This document shows, piece after piece, positions 1 through 10,162 of a DNA stretch of 64,000 nt; position 1 is the first letter of the stretch; every line of letters starts with the position of its first letter. The position numbers were made by a program, and so were the translations under genes. The notes under the pieces are model-generated. The model was not told the DNA's origin and ran no database searches. It worked only from the letters and a program-made list of their open reading frames with translations. The stretch is from CAVYUC01 sp963816685. Its GTDB lineage: Bacteria; Bacteroidota; Bacteroidia; Bacteroidales; Prolixibacteraceae. The DNA is taken from positions 75,251 to 139,250 of the forward strand of contig CAWFMB010000029.1 of assembly GCA_963816685.1 (NCBI GenBank), given 5' to 3'.

Positions 1-206
1 ACGGTGCATCCCGTTCAGCATTGGTAATTGTTCTTATCATGATGTTTTTACTTGTGGAGTGGCTGGGAAGAGAAAATCAATATGCAATTGAAAAATTAGG
101 AGTAAATTGGAAACGCCCGGTTCGTTATGCAATGTATTATGCGCTTATTATTGCTATTTTCTGGTTCGGTGGTAAGGAACAGCAATTTATCTACTTTCAG
201 TTTTAA
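1..206 (+). CDS. MBOAT family O-acyltransferase, C-terminal fragment
   Basis: The reading frame is open from the window edge, so this is the 3' end of a gene that starts upstream. About 67 residues remain. They contain two hydrophobic stretches and end in FIYFQF, the same six residues that end the MBOAT protein at 39078-40501, which is why I assign this family. MBOAT (AlgI-like) proteins are multi-pass membrane enzymes that pass acyl groups across the membrane for transfer to polysaccharides. The SGNH-type protein starting 13 bases downstream is the usual partner. The catalytic His region lies outside the window. Confidence 0.72.
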   Translation, partial: GASRSALVIVLIMMFLLVEWLGRENQYAIEKLGVNWKRPVRYAMYYALIIAIFWFGGKEQQFIYFQF

Positions 207-218
207 AATTGTTTTTGT

Positions 219-1271
219 ATGATTCAGTTTATAAAAAAGACAATATTATTTTTTGCCTTTTTTGGTTTAACTTTTATTGGAATATTCGCTGCCTGGATAA
301 TATACAATTATCCAGCCGTCGATAATCCTGCACCCAATCTTTCAAACAGCTATTCGTTTAACGAAAAGATGTTGTTTATGAAAAACAGCAAAACAAAAAA
401 ACTGGATGCGCTTGCTATTGGTTCCTCTATGAGCCTTAATAATTTACATTCCGAAACAATTGCAAGACAATTGGGAACCAAAAGTTTTATAAATGCGTCG
501 TCGTGGGGTTTGAATATGAAAGATAATTACAGGCTTCTAAAGGTATTAAATGAAATATATCATCCAAATGTATTACTGGTTGCTGCAAATATCAGCGATT
601 TTCAAAGAGTAAGCAAAACTATCAGATATGAGCTTGTAAAGGGATATCTAGAATCCCCTTTCAGTAATTTAAATTATTATCTGAAGACGTTTAATATGGA
701 ATACTATTTTCAAAACATTAAATATGCAAGTGAAGTACGAAATAATGTCCATGATTATGAATATTTGAATTACGACAAATACGGAGGAATGAATTATGGC
801 GCAGAAGATTTCAATATTAACCAGGAGCGTTGGATGGGAGATTCAATTGTAGATGCAAATTTCGATCCGCTTCAATATCAATATCTGGATAGTATTTCCA
901 CCTATTGTGAGAACAACAATATAAAACTTTACTTCTTTCAAAGTCCTTTTAGAGAAGGTTATTATTCAAATCTTAATGAAAAGGAGAAAAAGTTGATATA
1001 TTCACATATAGAAAGAATTCAGCATATTTTAAGAGATGGTAATTGCACGTTCATTAATACAGTAGATACCACGTGGTCGGATTCATTATTTGTTGACTGG
1101 ACTCATCTTAACAAAAACGGAGCTAAATTATTTACAGAATATTGTTTCGATAAGGTGAAAGTGCAGAAAAATATGGCTGATAGAAAAATTAATAAGAAGA
1201 AAGAGGGTTTAAACAAGAGTTCATCCATTACAAATTCGAATGATACAGATAAAACGAGTTCTTTCTTTTAG
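219..1271 (+). CDS. SGNH-like membrane-anchored acyltransferase partner of MBOAT
   Basis: 350 residues. An N-terminal hydrophobic segment (about residues 8-28) suggests a signal anchor with the rest outside the cytoplasmic membrane. AIGSSMS near residue 67 sits where SGNH enzymes have the GDS nucleophile block, and DWTHL near residue 290 gives the DxxH catalytic pair. The first block has GSS rather than GDS. It lies just behind an MBOAT gene end, a pairing known from alginate and other exopolysaccharide O-acetylation systems (AlgI with AlgJ/AlgX). The likely role is O-acylation of the polysaccharide made by the genes that follow. The C-terminal 40 residues are polar and low in complexity. The acyl group and target are unknown. 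Confidence 0.7.
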   Translation: MIQFIKKTILFFAFFGLTFIGIFAAWIIYNYPAVDNPAPNLSNSYSFNEKMLFMKNSKTKKLDALAIGSSMSLNNLHSETIARQLGTKSFINASSWGLNMKDNYRLLKVLNEIYHPNVLLVAANISDFQRVSKTIRYELVKGYLESPFSNLNYYLKTFNMEYYFQNIKYASEVRNNVHDYEYLNYDKYGGMNYGAEDFNINQERWMGDSIVDANFDPLQYQYLDSISTYCENNNIKLYFFQSPFREGYYSNLNEKEKKLIYSHIERIQHILRDGNCTFINTVDTTWSDSLFVDWTHLNKNGAKLFTEYCFDKVKVQKNMADRKINKKKEGLNKSSSITNSNDTDKTSSFF

Positions 1272-1498
1272 TATAAATGAAAAAGACAAAACAAATATGG
1301 CAAACGTTAATAATAGAGAAAAATTTAAGGGATTAACTTAAATAAAAGAATGATCTGCGTTTAGATTTCCTTAATTTTCAATTTTTTGCCCCAATAATAA
1401 TTTACAGGTGGAGGAATTGAGTAAATTTAAAGCCTAATTTTTCAGGAGATTTAAATGGCCGGATTATTGATTTTATTATTTAAGTAACCTTACAATAC

Positions 1499-2995
1499 AT
1501 GACCAATTTGAAAGAAGGATCAAATAAACGTAATGATAATCTCAGAAATAAAACAATTAGTGGATTTAAGTGGTCTTTCATTGATAATGTTGGAAAATTA
1601 GGGGGGCAGTTTGTTGTCGGAATTATATTAACAAGATTGCTTACGCCTGCCGATTTTGGTCTGGTAGGAATGATTACTATTTTTATTGTTATAGGTCAGG
1701 CACTTACCAACAGTGGATTCGGACAGGCATTAATTCAAAAAAAGGATGCAGATGAAATTGATTTTTCTACGGTCTTTTATTTCAATATACTTTCAAGTAT
1801 CTTTATTTATCTTGTAATTTATGCAGCAACACCATTAATTGCGAAATTTTTTCATGAACCAAAGTTAATTCCTTTAGTCAAGGTTATTTGCCTGGTTTTT
1901 ATTGTTAATGCATTCGGGCTGATCCAAAGTGTACATTTGGAAAAGAAACTTGAATTTAAAGCACCGTCTGTCATCGGAATCATCAGTGTATTTCTTGCAG
2001 GAGTTATAAGTATAATAATGGCCTTTAATGGGTTTGGTGTTTGGGCACTTGTGGCGAACACAGTTTTAAGAGGTTTTTTTAACAGTGTTTTATATTGGAA
2101 GATCAGTTCCTGGAGACCTTTACCTAAATTCAGTTTTGTTTCTTTAAAAGGTTTATTTTCATATGGTTCTAAAATTTTGGTAGCGGGTCTCGTTCAGGCA
2201 GTATTTCAGAATATTTACTATTTGGTTATCGGCCGGTTGTTTCAACCTGAACGTTTGGGTTATTTTACACGGGCAACGCAATTCAAGGATATGCCTGTAA
2301 ATACTATAGCAGTTGTTGTTCAAAAAGTAACTTATCCGGTATTTTCAACAATACAGGATGATGATCCAAAAATTATAAGAGGTTATACGCAAGCTCTGCG
2401 TTTACTTGCAGCAATTGCACTTCCTTTAATGGTAGGTATATTCATAACCTGCAGGCCACTAATTGATATTGTGCTCGGAGATAAGTGGTTACCAGTTGTT
2501 CCATATCTGCAAATCATGAGCTTATATTCCTGGATATATGTGGTTTATACTATAAATAATCAGATAATCACTATTAAAGGTCGAAGCGATTATTACCTGC
2601 ATATTCAGATAATTGATAAACTTCTTATTGCAATTTCAATATTACTTACTTATAAACATGGAATCACGGCAATGATTTATGGTCATATGGTTGCTACTAT
2701 TTTGACTTATCTTGTTGGCAGCATTTATTTAAAAAAGGTTATCAGTACAACAATACTCTATCAGTTAAAAAATATTTTACCGTTTTTTGTAGCCGCAGTT
2801 TTAATGTTAATTTCAAGTATTCCACTTTCATTGTATGTTTCAAGCAAACTTATTTATTTATTAAGTAGTGCATCGGTTGGTATGGCAGTGTATATGCTTA
2901 CGCTATGGATTATGAAAGTGGGGGAACTAAAAACCAGTATCAATGTGATTAAGAAAACTGTAAAGAATTTTTCATCAAGAGGTAAAAATGATTAA
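1499..2995 (+). CDS. Wzx-type polysaccharide flippase (MOP superfamily)
   Basis: 498 residues, almost entirely hydrophobic helices with about 12-14 predicted membrane passes. The N-terminal region (TISGFKWSFIDNVGKLGGQF, then LTRLLTPADFGLVGM) is typical of the WzxC/PST branch of the MOP exporter superfamily. Such proteins flip undecaprenyl-linked repeat units across the inner membrane. It sits before four glycosyltransferases and a Wzy-like polymerase, which supports a Wzx/Wzy pathway. Its last 8 bases overlap the next gene, so the two are probably translationally coupled. A 227-base gap precedes it, in which I see no clear promoter. Confidence 0.88.
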   Translation: MTNLKEGSNKRNDNLRNKTISGFKWSFIDNVGKLGGQFVVGIILTRLLTPADFGLVGMITIFIVIGQALTNSGFGQALIQKKDADEIDFSTVFYFNILSSIFIYLVIYAATPLIAKFFHEPKLIPLVKVICLVFIVNAFGLIQSVHLEKKLEFKAPSVIGIISVFLAGVISIIMAFNGFGVWALVANTVLRGFFNSVLYWKISSWRPLPKFSFVSLKGLFSYGSKILVAGLVQAVFQNIYYLVIGRLFQPERLGYFTRATQFKDMPVNTIAVVVQKVTYPVFSTIQDDDPKIIRGYTQALRLLAAIALPLMVGIFITCRPLIDIVLGDKWLPVVPYLQIMSLYSWIYVVYTINNQIITIKGRSDYYLHIQIIDKLLIAISILLTYKHGITAMIYGHMVATILTYLVGSIYLKKVISTTILYQLKNILPFFVAAVLMLISSIPLSLYVSSKLIYLLSSASVGMAVYMLTLWIMKVGELKTSINVIKKTVKNFSSRGKND

Positions 2996-4169
2996 AACCA
3001 AAAAAGTGTTTATTCTTGGTGTTAACGGGTTTCCGTTTGGATCTGCCAGAATAGAGAAATTAAAACTTATAGGAAAATCATTAACGAAAAATAAAGCAGA
3101 GGTTGTTTTTATAGGACATTCATGGGGATATTTTAAAAAGGGCGATATACCCTGCAGCGGCAATTTCGAAGGAACAAATTACATTTATACCTGCGGAATA
3201 ACATCCAGACCTGAAAGATTTCTTCAGCGAAGATGGGTAAATTTAAAAGGAAGAATTGGTGAAATTGGTTATCTCGTGAACAACAGGTGTGATGTTGCTA
3301 TTGTTAGTGTTCAGTCCGGAATGTTTATTCCATTATTATATTACAGGATACTTTCAAAGGTATTGAATTTTAAGCTGTATTATCCGCATCATGAAGATGA
3401 ATCGGCTACTCTCGATAAAAGTAATTTGTATAATCGAATCAATCTTTTTTTATTTAAGAAATTTGCCTGGAAAATATTGGATGGCGTTTTCCCGATCACA
3501 AGTTATCTTGCCGGTAATATTCACAAACAAAATCCGGATTTACCATTTCTTGTCATTCCTTCAATGGTTGACTTCGATTATTTTGATAACATCAGGAAAG
3601 TCACGGGTACAAGCGACGAGAGGTATTTCATGTATTGTGGTTCAATTGTTTATTTCGAAATTATTGATTTTATTATAACTGCCTTTGAAGGTGTGGATAA
3701 TTCAGAATATAATTTACACCTTGTAAGTTTTGGTAACCTGGAGAAGGAAAATAAACTTAAAAAGCGAATAGAAGCCTCACCGAAAAAGAGACAGATTTTT
3801 ACATTTGGATATTTGGATTACAATTTATTAGTCGAAAAATATATTCATGCAAGTGCGCTACTCATTCCGTTGCGTGATACAATACAGGATATTGCGCGAT
3901 TCCCTCACAAAATTGGTGAATATACTGCCAGTGGTAATCCTTTAATCACAGTAAAGGTTGGTGATGTTGAAAAGTATTTCAACCATAAACAAAATGCATT
4001 ACTTGCAGATAAGTATGCAACAGAAGAATTTACTGAATTAATGAACTATGTAATTACAAATCCTGTTGAAGCAAAACAAATAGGAAAAAATGGTTATGAA
4101 ACAGGAATGCGTGTATTTAATTATAAAGCCTATGGAAAAAAGCTTCTTCAGTTTTTCGAAAAGGAATAA
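2988..4169 (+). CDS. glycosyltransferase, GT4-like
   Basis: 393 residues with a GT-B layout. The N-terminal half has a variant nucleotide-fold start (VFILGVNGFPFGSARIEKLK). The C-terminal half has the donor-binding pattern, including PLRDTIQDIARFPHKIGEYTA and a following SGNPLI. It probably transfers one sugar of the repeat unit onto the lipid-linked intermediate at the cytoplasmic face. It overlaps the flippase by 8 bases and ends 2 bases before the polymerase gene, so all three are probably one operon. Donor and acceptor cannot be read from sequence. It is more diverged from standard GT4 than the three later glycosyltransferases. Confidence 0.75.
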   Translation: MIKTKKVFILGVNGFPFGSARIEKLKLIGKSLTKNKAEVVFIGHSWGYFKKGDIPCSGNFEGTNYIYTCGITSRPERFLQRRWVNLKGRIGEIGYLVNNRCDVAIVSVQSGMFIPLLYYRILSKVLNFKLYYPHHEDESATLDKSNLYNRINLFLFKKFAWKILDGVFPITSYLAGNIHKQNPDLPFLVIPSMVDFDYFDNIRKVTGTSDERYFMYCGSIVYFEIIDFIITAFEGVDNSEYNLHLVSFGNLEKENKLKKRIEASPKKRQIFTFGYLDYNLLVEKYIHASALLIPLRDTIQDIARFPHKIGEYTASGNPLITVKVGDVEKYFNHKQNALLADKYATEEFTELMNYVITNPVEAKQIGKNGYETGMRVFNYKAYGKKLLQFFEKE

Positions 4170-4171
4170 TA

Positions 4172-5563
4172 ATGCAGGGAAATCAAATACTAAAAGAAGA
4201 TAAAAGCACATATGTTTATGAGTATGCAATAGTTTTTATTCTGATTATTTATGCAGCAAGAACAAGTGAATTTGTTCGGGCGATCGATGGTTGGAACAAT
4301 ATATTTGGATTACTGCTACCAATTGCAGGAGTAATCTTCATTGCATTTCTAAAAAACGTTAATTTTAATCATAAATTCTGGTTGTTAATTTTAGGATATA
4401 CATTATGGTTTGCGGCAACCACAGTTAAATTTCATGAATTACATCCAAGATTTTACGGAATTAATCTGATTAAAATGGTGATTGCATACATTGTAATTTC
4501 CGGATTAAGATACAGGTTTTTCAAGTTTTACGAGGAAATACTTTTCTACTTATGTATAATCGCTTTGGTTTTTTGGGTGCTACAAAATGCAATTCCAGGT
4601 ATATTTATTGAATTTCTTCGAAATTTTGAATTTTCAACACAAGGAGATGAGGCAGGAATCATTGATTTTAATACGATTGTTTATACTGTAAATAATTTTG
4701 TAGTTGCTCCAACTTCCATTATGCATTTTGGGGGTTTAAATGTTTATCGAAATGCCGGTTATGCCTGGGAACCTGGTGCATTTTCATCGTATATAAACAT
4801 TGCAATATTTGTTAATCTTATTCGTAACAATTTTAAACTGAAGGGAAACAAACATATTTGGGTTTTTATTCCGGCTCTTGCAACAACATTTTCTACAACG
4901 GGATATTCTATTTTTATATTATTGGTGTTGTTTTATATGTACAACCAGGAATTGGTTAAAATCATTTGGCTGGTTCCACTAATTATAATTGCCGGAGTTT
5001 CTATTTTTTCGCTGCCGTTTATGGCTGAAAAAATTTCTAAATCATCAGATAAAAATAAATTAAGTACGGAGCAAATGATTTATAATTCGGCAAAATATAA
5101 AACATCTTATGCTCCACAGCGTTTTCAATCGCTGGAAATTGATTTTGTTGATTTTTTAAATAATCCGGTAATTGGTTATGGGGGACATCAGGAAGCCAGA
5201 TGGACAAATAAACTGGGTGCGCAAATTTCAACAGCTTCAGGAATTGGTAAAGTTTTGGGCCAATATGGAATAGTCGGAACTATATTTTTTCTGATGAGTT
5301 TGTGGATTTCATCACGACAAATCATGACTTTGTACAAAGTACGGGGTACAATTTTTCCTGTCATGCTTTTTCTTTTCATATCAATCAGTTATGATATTAT
5401 TTTTACAGGTTTGTTAATGTGCTTCTGGCTTTTGTATATTTCAAATTTTCTTAAAAGGGAAACTATAAAGAAGCATGTGATTTACAACATGTTAAAAAAC
5501 AGAGATGCCAATCCGGGTGAAACTGAAACGACAAAAGTTATCCCGTTCACATTAAACAAATAG
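4172..5563 (+). CDS. Wzy-like O-antigen/capsule polymerase
   Basis: 463 residues with about 10-11 hydrophobic segments and one longer polar stretch (about residues 285-340) expected to be periplasmic, the layout of O-antigen polymerase/ligase family proteins. GYAWEPGAFSSY near residue 200 and NPVIGYGG near residue 332 fit motifs commonly seen in Wzy/WaaL-type proteins. The expected role is polymerisation of flipped repeat units. Sequence identity within this family is low, so the call rests mainly on topology and position between glycosyltransferase genes in a cluster that also has Wzx, Wza and Wzc. Confidence 0.75.
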   Translation: MQGNQILKEDKSTYVYEYAIVFILIIYAARTSEFVRAIDGWNNIFGLLLPIAGVIFIAFLKNVNFNHKFWLLILGYTLWFAATTVKFHELHPRFYGINLIKMVIAYIVISGLRYRFFKFYEEILFYLCIIALVFWVLQNAIPGIFIEFLRNFEFSTQGDEAGIIDFNTIVYTVNNFVVAPTSIMHFGGLNVYRNAGYAWEPGAFSSYINIAIFVNLIRNNFKLKGNKHIWVFIPALATTFSTTGYSIFILLVLFYMYNQELVKIIWLVPLIIIAGVSIFSLPFMAEKISKSSDKNKLSTEQMIYNSAKYKTSYAPQRFQSLEIDFVDFLNNPVIGYGGHQEARWTNKLGAQISTASGIGKVLGQYGIVGTIFFLMSLWISSRQIMTLYKVRGTIFPVMLFLFISISYDIIFTGLLMCFWLLYISNFLKRETIKKHVIYNMLKNRDANPGETETTKVIPFTLNK

Positions 5564-5573
5564 CAATTTTTAT

Positions 5574-6683
5574 ATGCCTTTCGATTCATCTGAAAAAATA
5601 ACAATGCTTGTTTTTAGTCTGTATCCTGGTGGTGCAGAAAAGGTTTGCCTGACGTTGTGCAATGAATTTGCAAAGAGAAACTACGAAACAGAATTGTGGA
5701 TTGTTAATTCAAAAGAAACTATACTTTCGAAACAGTTGAACGAAAATATCACTGTTTTTAAGATGAATAAAAAACATGTGAGAACTGGTTTTTTCCCATT
5801 GTTAAAGCTACTGGTCCAGCGTAAACCAAAGCAAATCCTGATTTTTCATATTGAATTGGCAGTTCTTGTACTTGCAATAAAAAGGTTACTTTTTTTGAAG
5901 ACCAAAGTTATTGTCCGAAGCATTAATACACTTTCACAAGCCTTTAATTATCCTTCAGGTTTATGGGAAAGATTTTTTGCTCGGCGGGTTATAAAGCAGG
6001 TTTTGCCAATGTCAAACCGTATTATTGCTCAATCAAAAGGTATGCATGATGATTTGGTAAAATTTTTCAGGTTTGAACAGGATAAACTGATAACGATTCC
6101 TAATCCTGCAAAAAGTATTTATCTGAACGGTACTAAAATTCATGAAATTAAATCAAGGAACAATGAATTCTTATTTGTGGGTAGATTAAGTCCACAAAAA
6201 GGATTGGAAAACCTTGTTAAAGCGTTTAAGATTGCGCACAATCAGAATTCATCCATTCGTCTTACAATTGTTGGTGATGGCATTGAAAAAGGAAAAATCA
6301 GTAACCTCGTTAAAGAATTCGGATTAACAGACTCAGTAGTATTCGAGGGTTTTCAGGAAAACACAATTCCATATTTTTTGCAGGCTAAAGCTACAGTATT
6401 AACTTCGCATTTTGAAGGTTTTCCAAATGTTTTGCTTGAATCAATTACGGCAGGTACCCCGGTTATTTCTTTTAATTGTCCGAGTGGACCTGAAGATATC
6501 ATTATAGAAAATGTCAACGGTATTCTAGTGCCGCATCTCAATGTTGATGCATTTGCAAAAGCTTTACTTCAACTGGCTAACAACGAAATTCAATTCAATT
6601 ATAAGGAAGTGGTTGAATCATCAAAAAGATTTTCGATGGATACTGTTTTTAGTATGTACGAACAGGTTCTGATTAAAAACTAA
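5574..6683 (+). CDS. glycosyltransferase, GT4 family
   Basis: 369 residues with a GT-B fold. The N-terminal glycine motif YPGGAEKVCLTLCNEF is the classic acceptor-domain start of GT4 enzymes. The donor domain starts at FLFVGRLSPQKGLENLVKAF, and LTSHFEGFPNVLLESITAGT carries the two glutamates of the E-x7-E motif. It is probably a cytoplasmic sugar transferase of the polysaccharide repeat unit. It lies 10 bases after the polymerase gene in the same direction. The sugar specificity is not readable. Confidence 0.9.
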   Translation: MPFDSSEKITMLVFSLYPGGAEKVCLTLCNEFAKRNYETELWIVNSKETILSKQLNENITVFKMNKKHVRTGFFPLLKLLVQRKPKQILIFHIELAVLVLAIKRLLFLKTKVIVRSINTLSQAFNYPSGLWERFFARRVIKQVLPMSNRIIAQSKGMHDDLVKFFRFEQDKLITIPNPAKSIYLNGTKIHEIKSRNNEFLFVGRLSPQKGLENLVKAFKIAHNQNSSIRLTIVGDGIEKGKISNLVKEFGLTDSVVFEGFQENTIPYFLQAKATVLTSHFEGFPNVLLESITAGTPVISFNCPSGPEDIIIENVNGILVPHLNVDAFAKALLQLANNEIQFNYKEVVESSKRFSMDTVFSMYEQVLIKN

Positions 6684-6732
6684 TCACCTCTTTTCTTGTT
6701 TCAATAAAAAACATTGAATCAAAAGATATTAA

Positions 6733-7917
6733 ATGGACATTAAAAATATTGATTTTATATATTTTACCGGAGATAATTGTGTGGATTTTCCAAAAGGGGG
6801 AATTACTTCTTTTACCCGACAAATGTTGAGAGCCTTTGGAAACCGGATGGCTCTTGTTGGAATTTCAACTGACGATACTCCGGTTGGCCGCTGGATTTAT
6901 AAGGAATTTGATGGCACAACATATCTGTTTTTTTCAATAATGAAAGTTGATAAAAATGAAATAAAACCTTTGTTGCCAACCCGTTTAACCAGTTATTATC
7001 AGCTTCGGAAATACAAAAATGAGATTTTAAGTCTGAATGTAAATAATGCATTTGTTCAAAATTCTCATTTTCTCCTGGCCATAAAAAACTGGCCCATAAA
7101 AAATAAAGCCTATATTTTTCATGGAGTTACAAACCCTTTAAAAAAGGCACGTTACTGGTTTGCAAAGTTAATTGCACGAACCTATGAAAGAACAATGTTT
7201 AAGCGGCTAAAAGATTATAATTCAATTTTTGCAGCTGCCGATGAAAATGATATAAGAAAGATGATAGAACGCAGTGGCAATAAACTTAAAGAAGAAAATA
7301 TAAATAAGTTACCCACAAGATTCGATGATTCAGTTTTCTATCCGAATGGCAAGGAAAGTTCAATGCAAATGCTGGGACTGAAAAAAAGCAAGTATATTTT
7401 CATTCAGGTGGGGCGGCTTTCAAAACAAAAAGGATGTGACTTTATTGTTAAGTCATTCAAGGAATTCATTCGTAAATATCCGAATTCAATGCTTTATTTT
7501 GTTGGTGATGGAGAAGAAAGGGCTCATATTGAAAAATTAATCTCATCGTTTAAGTTGTCAGATAATGTTGTCATTACAGGTTTTACTGATCAAAAAAGCG
7601 TAGCAAATTTTTACAATGCCTGTGATTTGGTGCTTGTTGGTTCACATATGGAAGGTTGGTCTGTGGCAATGGTTGAAGCGCTTGCCTGCGGTAAAAAAAT
7701 CGTTTCAACAAATATCAGTGGTACTAAAGATATGATTCTACCAGGAAAAAATGGATTTATTGTTGACAAGCGCGATTCGAAATTGTTTGCACAAAAAATG
7801 GAAGAAGCATTAGATTTACCTTCGGGAAAAGAATATTCTGTAGAATTATCAAAAAGTTATTCCCTGTCAACTTTAAAAGCAGACATTGAAATGCACTGGA
7901 AACCTCTGAGTCAATGA
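6733..7917 (+). CDS. glycosyltransferase, GT4 family
   Basis: 394 residues. The donor-binding half is clear: IFIQVGRLSKQKGCDFIVKS, then VGSHMEGWSVAMVEALACGK with the E-x7-E glutamates, then GTKDMILPGKNGFIV. The N-terminal half (FPKGGITSFTRQMLRAFG) has the glycine-rich acceptor-side loop. It is likely one of the consecutive sugar transferases of the repeat unit. The 49-base gap before it has no obvious terminator. Its stop overlaps the next start in an ATGA arrangement, so it is coupled to the next glycosyltransferase. Confidence 0.9.
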   Translation: MDIKNIDFIYFTGDNCVDFPKGGITSFTRQMLRAFGNRMALVGISTDDTPVGRWIYKEFDGTTYLFFSIMKVDKNEIKPLLPTRLTSYYQLRKYKNEILSLNVNNAFVQNSHFLLAIKNWPIKNKAYIFHGVTNPLKKARYWFAKLIARTYERTMFKRLKDYNSIFAAADENDIRKMIERSGNKLKEENINKLPTRFDDSVFYPNGKESSMQMLGLKKSKYIFIQVGRLSKQKGCDFIVKSFKEFIRKYPNSMLYFVGDGEERAHIEKLISSFKLSDNVVITGFTDQKSVANFYNACDLVLVGSHMEGWSVAMVEALACGKKIVSTNISGTKDMILPGKNGFIVDKRDSKLFAQKMEEALDLPSGKEYSVELSKSYSLSTLKADIEMHWKPLSQ

Positions 7918-9104
7918 AGAACGATAAAATAATGTTTTTGTCGCCTTTGCCTCCGCCGTTTTATGGGAGTGCAATTTCGAGCCAAATGTGCCTTAAGATA
8001 CTGGAGGAAAGCGATAAATTCGAAGTTAGTTCTGTTAAAATAAATTATTCAAGGGAGTTTAATGATGTTGGAAATTTTTCATGGAATAAGGTTACCGGCT
8101 TTTTTAAAACTGCCGGTCAGGTTATTTCTGTTTCGTTAAAGTTTAAACCTGATCTTGTTTATTTTATGCCGGCAACTTCAGGATTTGCTCTTATTCGCGA
8201 TTTTTTGTTTTCTGTCATACTGAAAGTTTTAAAAAACAACATCATCTTTCATCTTCGCACTCAAATTACTGAGGAAGATAAAAATAACAGGTTCAAGAAT
8301 TTTTTTTTCAAAGTTGCTTTTAGAAATTCAAGGGTGGTTGTTTTGGGAAAAGAACTGGAGGTTGAAGTTCAGCCGTATTTTCAGAAAGATAAAATTTTCA
8401 CACTTCCCAATGCAATTGAAAAAAAACTTAGTGATACTGATTTTGAAGAAATAGAAAAGAGTAGAAGTGGGCATTCTAAAATCCGGCTGGTTTTCCTTTC
8501 GAATATGATGAAATCGAAAGGTTGGCCCGATGTTTTGGAAGCAGCCAAAATTTTGCATGAACGCAAAGTTGATTTTGTCCTGAATTTTGCAGGAAGCTGG
8601 CCTTCAGATTTGGAAAAAGATGAGTTTTATCAAATCGTGGATGATTATTCAATTGGAGAGAAAACTAAATTTACAGGATACGTTAACGATAATCAAAAGC
8701 ATGAGTTGCTTTCAAATTCTGATGTTTTAATTTTCCCTTCCAAAAATGAAGCATTTGGCCGGGTAGTAATTGAAGCCATGGAATATGGAATTCCTGTTGT
8801 TGCGAGTAAAACAGGTTCAATACCAGGTATAATTCATCACCAAAAAACAGGTTTTCTGTCAAACTCGCCTGAAGAAATAGCTGATTATGTTGTTGAACTT
8901 CAGAATATAGAGTTGCGGACTAAGATGGGAAGAAAAGCCCGGCAGCGGTTTTTATCCAACTATGAATTATCAGTTTACCGTAAAAGTTTTATAGCAATTA
9001 TTGAGCAGACTCTAAATGCGTTGCACAAAATGAATGATGTAAGATTTAGACAAAATGTTGAAACAGATGAGGAAAAATATTTAAATAAGGAAATTCAGAA
9101 TTGA
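7914..9104 (+). CDS. glycosyltransferase, GT4 family
   Basis: 396 residues. It opens with SPLPPPFYGSAISSQMCLK, the usual start of a GT4 acceptor domain. The donor domain has LVFLSNMMKSKGWPDVLEAA and FPSKNEAFGRVVIEAMEYGI with the conserved E-x7-E glutamates. Start and upstream stop overlap by 4 bases (ATGA), which fixes this start. The role is addition of one sugar to the lipid-linked repeat unit. The C-terminal 25 residues are charged and add nothing recognisable. Confidence 0.9.
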   Translation: MKNDKIMFLSPLPPPFYGSAISSQMCLKILEESDKFEVSSVKINYSREFNDVGNFSWNKVTGFFKTAGQVISVSLKFKPDLVYFMPATSGFALIRDFLFSVILKVLKNNIIFHLRTQITEEDKNNRFKNFFFKVAFRNSRVVVLGKELEVEVQPYFQKDKIFTLPNAIEKKLSDTDFEEIEKSRSGHSKIRLVFLSNMMKSKGWPDVLEAAKILHERKVDFVLNFAGSWPSDLEKDEFYQIVDDYSIGEKTKFTGYVNDNQKHELLSNSDVLIFPSKNEAFGRVVIEAMEYGIPVVASKTGSIPGIIHHQKTGFLSNSPEEIADYVVELQNIELRTKMGRKARQRFLSNYELSVYRKSFIAIIEQTLNALHKMNDVRFRQNVETDEEKYLNKEIQN

Positions 9105-9149
9105 CAGGATGCAAACAGGTTGTGTATTCTATTAAGTATCCTTCAAATA

Positions 9150-9905
9150 ATGATTTTTAATATGAATTTAAAACTTTCAGAAATACAATTATTTAATGAT
9201 GATTTAAGCAGGCTTCCGGAAGGTAAATTGCTGATTAACACAATTAATGCACATTGTTATAATATAGCACAAAAGGATAAGTTTTATGCAAAAACATTAA
9301 TCTCGTCAGATGTTTTATTGCCCGATGGAATAAGTATAGTTTTTGCGAGGCGATTGCTTAACAATAACCATTTAAGAAAAATTGCCGGCGCCGATTTGTT
9401 TTTCTACGAAATGAAAAAATTGAATCAGACAGGAGGAAAATGTTTTTTTCTGGGAAGCAGTGAAGACACGTTGAAGTTAATTACATCACGGGCAAGGAAA
9501 GAATTTCCAAATGTTAAAGTTTCAGGTTATTCTCCACCCTACGTTAAGAATTTTTCGAAGGACGACAATCAAAAAATGCTTGCAGTTGTGAATGAATTTC
9601 AACCTGAAGTTTTGTTTATTGGAATGACTGCACCCAAGCAGGAAAAATGGGCATTTGAACACCTCGAAAAGCTGAATGCGGGACATATCTGCAGTATTGG
9701 TGCAGTTTTCGATTTTTATGCAGGAACTGTAAAACGGGCGCCCCGCTGGATGATTAATATTGGACTTGAATGGTTTTATAGACTATTATGCGAACCACGC
9801 CGGTTGTGGCGACGATACATATTAGGGAATATTATTTTTATTCGTTTTGTAATAAATGAAAGAATACATTTGCCAGGAAGCAAAAAACCGATAGTGTTAA
9901 ACTGA
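9150..9905 (+). CDS. WecG/TagA/CpsF family glycosyltransferase (GT26)
   Basis: About 251 residues. I start at the ATG at 9150; a second ATG at 9162 (MNLKLSEIQL) is equally possible, and a TTG at 9120 is less likely. Family hallmarks are visible in order: LINTINAHCYN, LPDGISIVFARRLL, IAGADLFF, FFLGSSEDTL, GMTAPKQEKW near residue 160 and FYAGTVKRAPRW. The family transfers the second sugar (ManNAcA or ManNAc in characterised members) onto the primed undecaprenyl carrier. Here it precedes the initiating glycosylphosphotransferase, so these two may build the first disaccharide. It closes the glycosyltransferase run; a 257-base gap follows. Confidence 0.9.
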   Translation: MIFNMNLKLSEIQLFNDDLSRLPEGKLLINTINAHCYNIAQKDKFYAKTLISSDVLLPDGISIVFARRLLNNNHLRKIAGADLFFYEMKKLNQTGGKCFFLGSSEDTLKLITSRARKEFPNVKVSGYSPPYVKNFSKDDNQKMLAVVNEFQPEVLFIGMTAPKQEKWAFEHLEKLNAGHICSIGAVFDFYAGTVKRAPRWMINIGLEWFYRLLCEPRRLWRRYILGNIIFIRFVINERIHLPGSKKPIVLN

Positions 9906-10162
9906 CATCTAAAAAGTAAAACAGCTAACAACAAGTTACCTATGTAAATTGGATAGTCTGTAATAAATCATTTACCGGTAATATTAAATAACATACCTAA
10001 ATTCTCAAATTAAACTGAGCAATTTGCCTTTTTAATTTGTTATACTTCTAGAAATATTTTGAAATTCATTAGAGGATTGATTTTATTCAAGGTGAAGGAT
10101 TGAGTTTTCAAATAAATTTATGATTATCCCACGAGATACATTTTTTTATAAAAATTTTTGTC